From: a virus
IMG/VR virus record: IMGVR_UViG_3300009705_000107
Location: 1-24,856 of that record
Direction: 5' to 3' (one strand)
Length of the DNA: 24,856 bases
Shown: one piece after another, positions 22,211 to 24,856 of the stretch
Position numbering within the stretch: the stretch's first letter is position 1
Layout of the letters: every line of letters starts with the position of its first letter
Made by a program: the position numbers and the translations under genes
Notes under the pieces: model-generated
Told to the model about the DNA's origin: nothing
The model's input: the letters and a program-made list of their open reading frames with translations, nothing else
The model's database searches: none

Positions 22211-23677
22211 ATGAGCAGTTGTAAATTAGTAATCAAAGACGAAGTAAATGTAAAGTTCGAGAACTTGTCTCTCGACTGGCGTAAGAGATTATCCAATAAA
22301 TTCAAATACGAAATACCATATGCTAGACATCTTCCAGCAGTGAAGCTAGGCAGATGGGACGGTAAGGTTTCGTTCTTTGGATTAGGCGGCACAACATACC
22401 TTAACCTCGTTGATCAAATACTTCCTATACTAGAGGACGGTGGAGTATATGTTGAGATGGAGGATCTTAGAGAACAACACAACTTTGAGTTTAAAGCAGT
22501 AGACAAAGATTATCTAAGTCATATCAAATGGCCTGCAACACATCCAATGGCAGGACAGTCTGTTGAGTTAAGAGATTATCAAGTTGAAACAATAAACAAA
22601 TTTATAGAAAATCCACAGTGCATACAAGAGATAGCCACAGGAGCAGGTAAAACAATAATCACTGCGGCACTATGTCAACTGGTTGAGCCATACGGACGTA
22701 CACTAACAATAGTACCAAACAAAAGTCTAGTAACACAAACAGAAGAAGATTTTATTGCTTGTGAACTAGATGTAGGTGTGTACTATGGAGACAGAAAAGA
22801 GCTGGGAAGATTTAACACTATTGCAACTTGGCAATCATTAAACATATTAGAAAAGAAAAGTAAAGACGAACACTCAGAAGCATTTGCAGAAGCAATAAAA
22901 GGAATTAACACAGTGATTATAGATGAAGTACACATGGCCAAAGCAGATGTACTAAAAAGATTATTAACAGGACCGTTTGCACACTGTGGCATACGTTGGG
23001 GACTAACAGGCACAGTTCCTAAAGCAGACTTCGAGTTTATGGGATTGAAATGTAGCATAGGTGATGTAACACATAGAATACAAGCAAGTGAACTACAAGA
23101 CAAAGGAGTACTTGCAAACTGTCATGTAAATGTTTTGCAGACGCAAGACCATCCAATGTTTAAAACTTATGCAGAAGAACTTAAATGGCTAACTACAGAT
23201 AAAGTCAGAATGAAATGGGTGGCGAACACCATTAAAGATATATCCTCATCAGGAAATACATTAGTACTAGTTGATAGAATATCAGCTGGCGAAATATTAC
23301 AAGAACAGCTGGAAGATTCAGTTTTCGTATCTGGATCAACTAAGAATGTCGATAGGAAGGAACAGTACGATGAAGTGTCTACTGCAACAAATAAAATTAT
23401 TATTGCAACTTATGGGGTCGCATCCGTTGGAATTAATATTCCTAGGATATTCAATCTTGTTCTTATTGAACCTGGCAAATCATTCGTAAGAGTCATACAG
23501 TCAATCGGTAGAGGCATTCGTAAAGCAGAAGATAAGGACAATGTACAGATATGGGACATTACCAGTTCTTGCAAGTTTGCAAAAAGACACTTAACGGCAA
23601 GGAAAAAGTTTTACAAAGAGGCAAATTACCCGTATAATATAGAAAAGATAAATTATGAAAATCCTTACACTAGATAA
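22211..23677 (+). CDS. uvsW: UvsW, SF2 DNA helicase
   Basis: UvsW unwinds branched DNA and R-loops and helps recombination and the switch from origin- to recombination-dependent replication. The N-terminal domain (1-95: YARHLPAVKLGRWDGKVSFFGLG) is the small DNA-recognition domain of T4 UvsW. The helicase core has VELRDYQVE (118-126, Q motif), ATGAGKT (142-148), TIVPNKSLV, IIDEVHMA (236-243, DEVH), LTGT (265-268), LVDRISAGE and the motif VI region QSIGRGIRKAED. Length 488 (T4: 503). It directly follows the preceding gene with no gap and overlaps the next by 23 bp. All helicase motifs appear intact. Confidence 0.95.
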   Translation: MSSCKLVIKDEVNVKFENLSLDWRKRLSNKFKYEIPYARHLPAVKLGRWDGKVSFFGLGGTTYLNLVDQILPILEDGGVYVEMEDLREQHNFEFKAVDKDYLSHIKWPATHPMAGQSVELRDYQVETINKFIENPQCIQEIATGAGKTIITAALCQLVEPYGRTLTIVPNKSLVTQTEEDFIACELDVGVYYGDRKELGRFNTIATWQSLNILEKKSKDEHSEAFAEAIKGINTVIIDEVHMAKADVLKRLLTGPFAHCGIRWGLTGTVPKADFEFMGLKCSIGDVTHRIQASELQDKGVLANCHVNVLQTQDHPMFKTYAEELKWLTTDKVRMKWVANTIKDISSSGNTLVLVDRISAGEILQEQLEDSVFVSGSTKNVDRKEQYDEVSTATNKIIIATYGVASVGINIPRIFNLVLIEPGKSFVRVIQSIGRGIRKAEDKDNVQIWDITSSCKFAKRHLTARKKFYKEANYPYNIEKINYENPYTR

Positions 23678-24158
23678 CAGAACCTACAAGCTGGAAAAGA
23701 TTCCAGAATTTGTAGATGAAAATTTGAGGTTTGCCGTATTGGATAACGCAGATCCAAACGAACCAGACTTCTTTTACATACCTTTAATATTTTTAGAATC
23801 ATTTAATGCACCAGCGGCTGTGTTACAGATAGGCAAGTGGAAAATAAAAATGCCATTGGACTGGAAAATGTTAATAGGTGAAGCAGGACAACAAGAAATG
23901 CATGTGTTACCTATAACAAGTTTAAATGATAGAGGCTTTGATGCTTTTACATTTAATCCGTTAGAGAGCGTTAAGCCTGACTTTTATCCTATTGATGTTG
24001 TAGACATTTACACAGAAGTTAAATGGTACTTTCCTAAAATTAAATCAGGACAACTACTAGCAGTGCCGCTAGAGAATAAAAGAAATCCAGTATGTGCTTA
24101 CTTTGTAAAAGACATATCAAGACAATGCGAACAGATAGATTATGGCTCTTGCTGGTAG
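23655..24158 (+). CDS. Conserved hypothetical protein downstream of uvsW
   Basis: 167 residues, not recognised. It has a tidy mixed alpha/beta look (KILTLDNRTYKLEKIPEF, FYIPLIFLESF, AAVLQIGKWKIKMPLDW, PIDVVDIYTEVKWYFPKIKSGQLLAVPLE) and ends in DISRQCEQIDYGSCW, with Cys and aromatic residues. No membrane segment. Starts inside uvsW (23-bp overlap), and overlaps the next gene by 17 bp, so it is coupled in the same operon. Its constant place next to uvsW suggests a role in phage DNA metabolism or regulation; there is no motif to say more. Confidence 0.8.
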   Translation: MKILTLDNRTYKLEKIPEFVDENLRFAVLDNADPNEPDFFYIPLIFLESFNAPAAVLQIGKWKIKMPLDWKMLIGEAGQQEMHVLPITSLNDRGFDAFTFNPLESVKPDFYPIDVVDIYTEVKWYFPKIKSGQLLAVPLENKRNPVCAYFVKDISRQCEQIDYGSCW

Positions 24159-24390
24159 GAAAACAATTAAGATAGATGCACCAATAATCATTACTAGTGA
24201 TGGGACTCCTGTATGGATGGACCGGAACTGGGCAGTAGATTTTTTTGATTGGTTATCTCAAGTAAAATTAAATGATAAACTTTCAGGTTTACAACACATG
24301 AATAGTAAAGTAAAATTAACATTTGTATCAGCAAAAGACTGTACAATGTTCGGATTAAAATATGCCAGCAAAATCAAAAGAAAAAAGTAA
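24142..24390 (+). CDS. Small hypothetical protein
   Basis: 82 residues, not recognised. Contains KIDAPIIITSDGTPVWMDRNWAVDFF near the start and ends in a basic tail (KYASKIKRKK) that could contact nucleic acid. The ATG lies inside the preceding gene (17-bp overlap), and its end overlaps the gp62-like gene by 29 bp. The three successive overlaps make a tightly coupled set. No further clue to function. Confidence 0.7.
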   Translation: MALAGRKTIKIDAPIIITSDGTPVWMDRNWAVDFFDWLSQVKLNDKLSGLQHMNSKVKLTFVSAKDCTMFGLKYASKIKRKK

Positions 24391-24829
24391 AAGAAAGTTT
24401 TTTGAACTTCGTAATGGTCTTAAAGCAGTAGACTACAGAAACAAAGACTATTATGACAGGATCGATGATCATGAAAAGTCATTATACTCACCTTATATGT
24501 TAATGAGATATGCTTCAAGTGTTTCATCTAAAGATCAATTTTTTGTTGAACACTATGTTGAGATGGTTAACGAGTGTGTCAACAAACACTGCTTTACATT
24601 AGGCAAACACAAAAAGCTATTATGGATATTAACTGCTATGTGTGGTGCATTACAGAATCAATTCCATCCATGGATTAAACCAATGAAACGTGTGCCTAAC
24701 AAGTCATTAAAACAATTACAACAAATCTACCCAACTTGGAAAGAAGCTGATTTAGAAACGTTGGACAAAATTATTACTGACCGAGAACTAGAGGAATTAT
24801 TAGAAGCACATGGCACCCAGTCTAAATAA
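24362..24829 (+). CDS. 62: Probable sliding-clamp loader small subunit, gp62-like
   Basis: 155 residues with a basic start (AKSKEKSKRKFFELRNG) and LYSPYMLMRYASS, where the gp62 family has an YSPF/Y..-type block. A helical segment with FVEHYVEMVNECVNKH and KHKKLLWILTAMCGALQNQFHPWIKPMKR follows, similar in order to the gp62 pattern of an aromatic helix then a basic loop. gp62 joins gp44 to load the gp45 clamp; T4 gp62 is 187 residues. The position near uvsW agrees with T4-like gene order. Sequence similarity is modest, so a different small replication protein remains possible. Confidence 0.6.
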   Translation: MPAKSKEKSKRKFFELRNGLKAVDYRNKDYYDRIDDHEKSLYSPYMLMRYASSVSSKDQFFVEHYVEMVNECVNKHCFTLGKHKKLLWILTAMCGALQNQFHPWIKPMKRVPNKSLKQLQQIYPTWKEADLETLDKIITDRELEELLEAHGTQSK

Positions 24830-24856
24830 ATGTACCTATTGCAGTAAGGAGTTTGC
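24810..24856 (+). CDS. Start of a CxxC (zinc-finger-like) protein, cut by window end
   Basis: ATG at 24810 opens a frame that runs off the end: MAPSLNKCTYCSKEF. Two cysteines as CxxC plus following KEF look like the first half of a C2H2 or zinc-ribbon finger. It overlaps the gp62-like gene by 20 bp, the same coupling as its neighbours, which argues it is real. Only 15 codons are visible. Confidence 0.5.
   Translation, partial: MAPSLNKCTYCSKEF

Noticed and set aside
1-24856. CRISPR arrays, insertion sequences, homing endonucleases, introns
   Set aside because: No repeat-spacer series, no transposase or GIY-YIG/HNH motifs, and no interruption of the core genes was seen.
1-24856. Avoidance of other short sites (GATC, GANTC, GGCC, CCGG, CCWGG)
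   Set aside because: All of these were seen at least once and mostly several times, so no avoidance can be claimed from reading.

Overview
This window is part of the genome of a tailed, T4-like marine bacteriophage (a myovirus). It carries a T4-type large terminase (gp17), the single-stranded DNA binding protein gp32, the recombination pair UvsX/UvsY, the helicase UvsW and a probable gp62 clamp-loader subunit. The DNA is AT-rich, genes are packed with 1-30 bp overlaps, arginine is mostly AGA, and several proteins resemble conserved genes of marine T4-like phages of cyanobacteria and SAR11. The host cannot be fixed from the sequence; a SAR11 or cyanobacterial host is an inference.

Layout. (1) 1-4234: late/structural and packaging genes: the end of an acidic protein, the terminase, and a 654-residue conserved phage protein, with TTAAATA or TATAAATA boxes just before the starts. 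(2) 4235-7858: replication and recombination: gp32 behind a structured leader, a hairpin overlapping a sigma70-like promoter, uvsX, a small acidic protein, uvsY and a HAD-like protein. (3) 7855-20338: about 12.5 kb of sugar and surface-chemistry genes: GT-A and GT61 glycosyltransferases, four related GT-B-like proteins, a radical SAM/SPASM protein next to a 2OG-Fe(II)-oxygenase-like protein, two FkbM methyltransferases, an SGNH hydrolase and a glutamine-dependent asparagine synthetase-like amidotransferase. Four of these genes (10414-13106) are on the minus strand and diverge from GT61 at a short AT palindrome. (4) 20318-24856: return to DNA metabolism: a minus-strand SprT-like metalloprotease, then an operon with a probable HARP-like domain protein, uvsW, two unknown proteins, a gp62-like protein and the start of a Cys-x2-Cys protein cut by the window edge.

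How they work together. gp32, UvsX, UvsY and UvsW form the T4-type recombination-dependent replication set, and gp62 belongs to the clamp loader. The middle block looks like one multi-gene programme that builds or decorates a glycan, either on the virion or on the host surface. Its composition (several transferases, two methyltransferases, an amidotransferase, an esterase-like enzyme and a radical SAM enzyme) is like an O-antigen or capsule locus rather than a single phage glycosyltransferase. This is the most likely place for undescribed biology.

A genome-wide signal is also visible. By manual reading the 5-mer GCWGC (GCAGC or GCTGC) is absent, while GCGGC/GCCGC occur about two dozen times. 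Every Ala-Ala pair I found has GCG or GCC as its first codon, against the AT-rich codon preference. This points to strong selection against a GCWGC site. There is no gene-free stretch longer than about 130 bp, and I found no tRNA, CRISPR array or mobile element.
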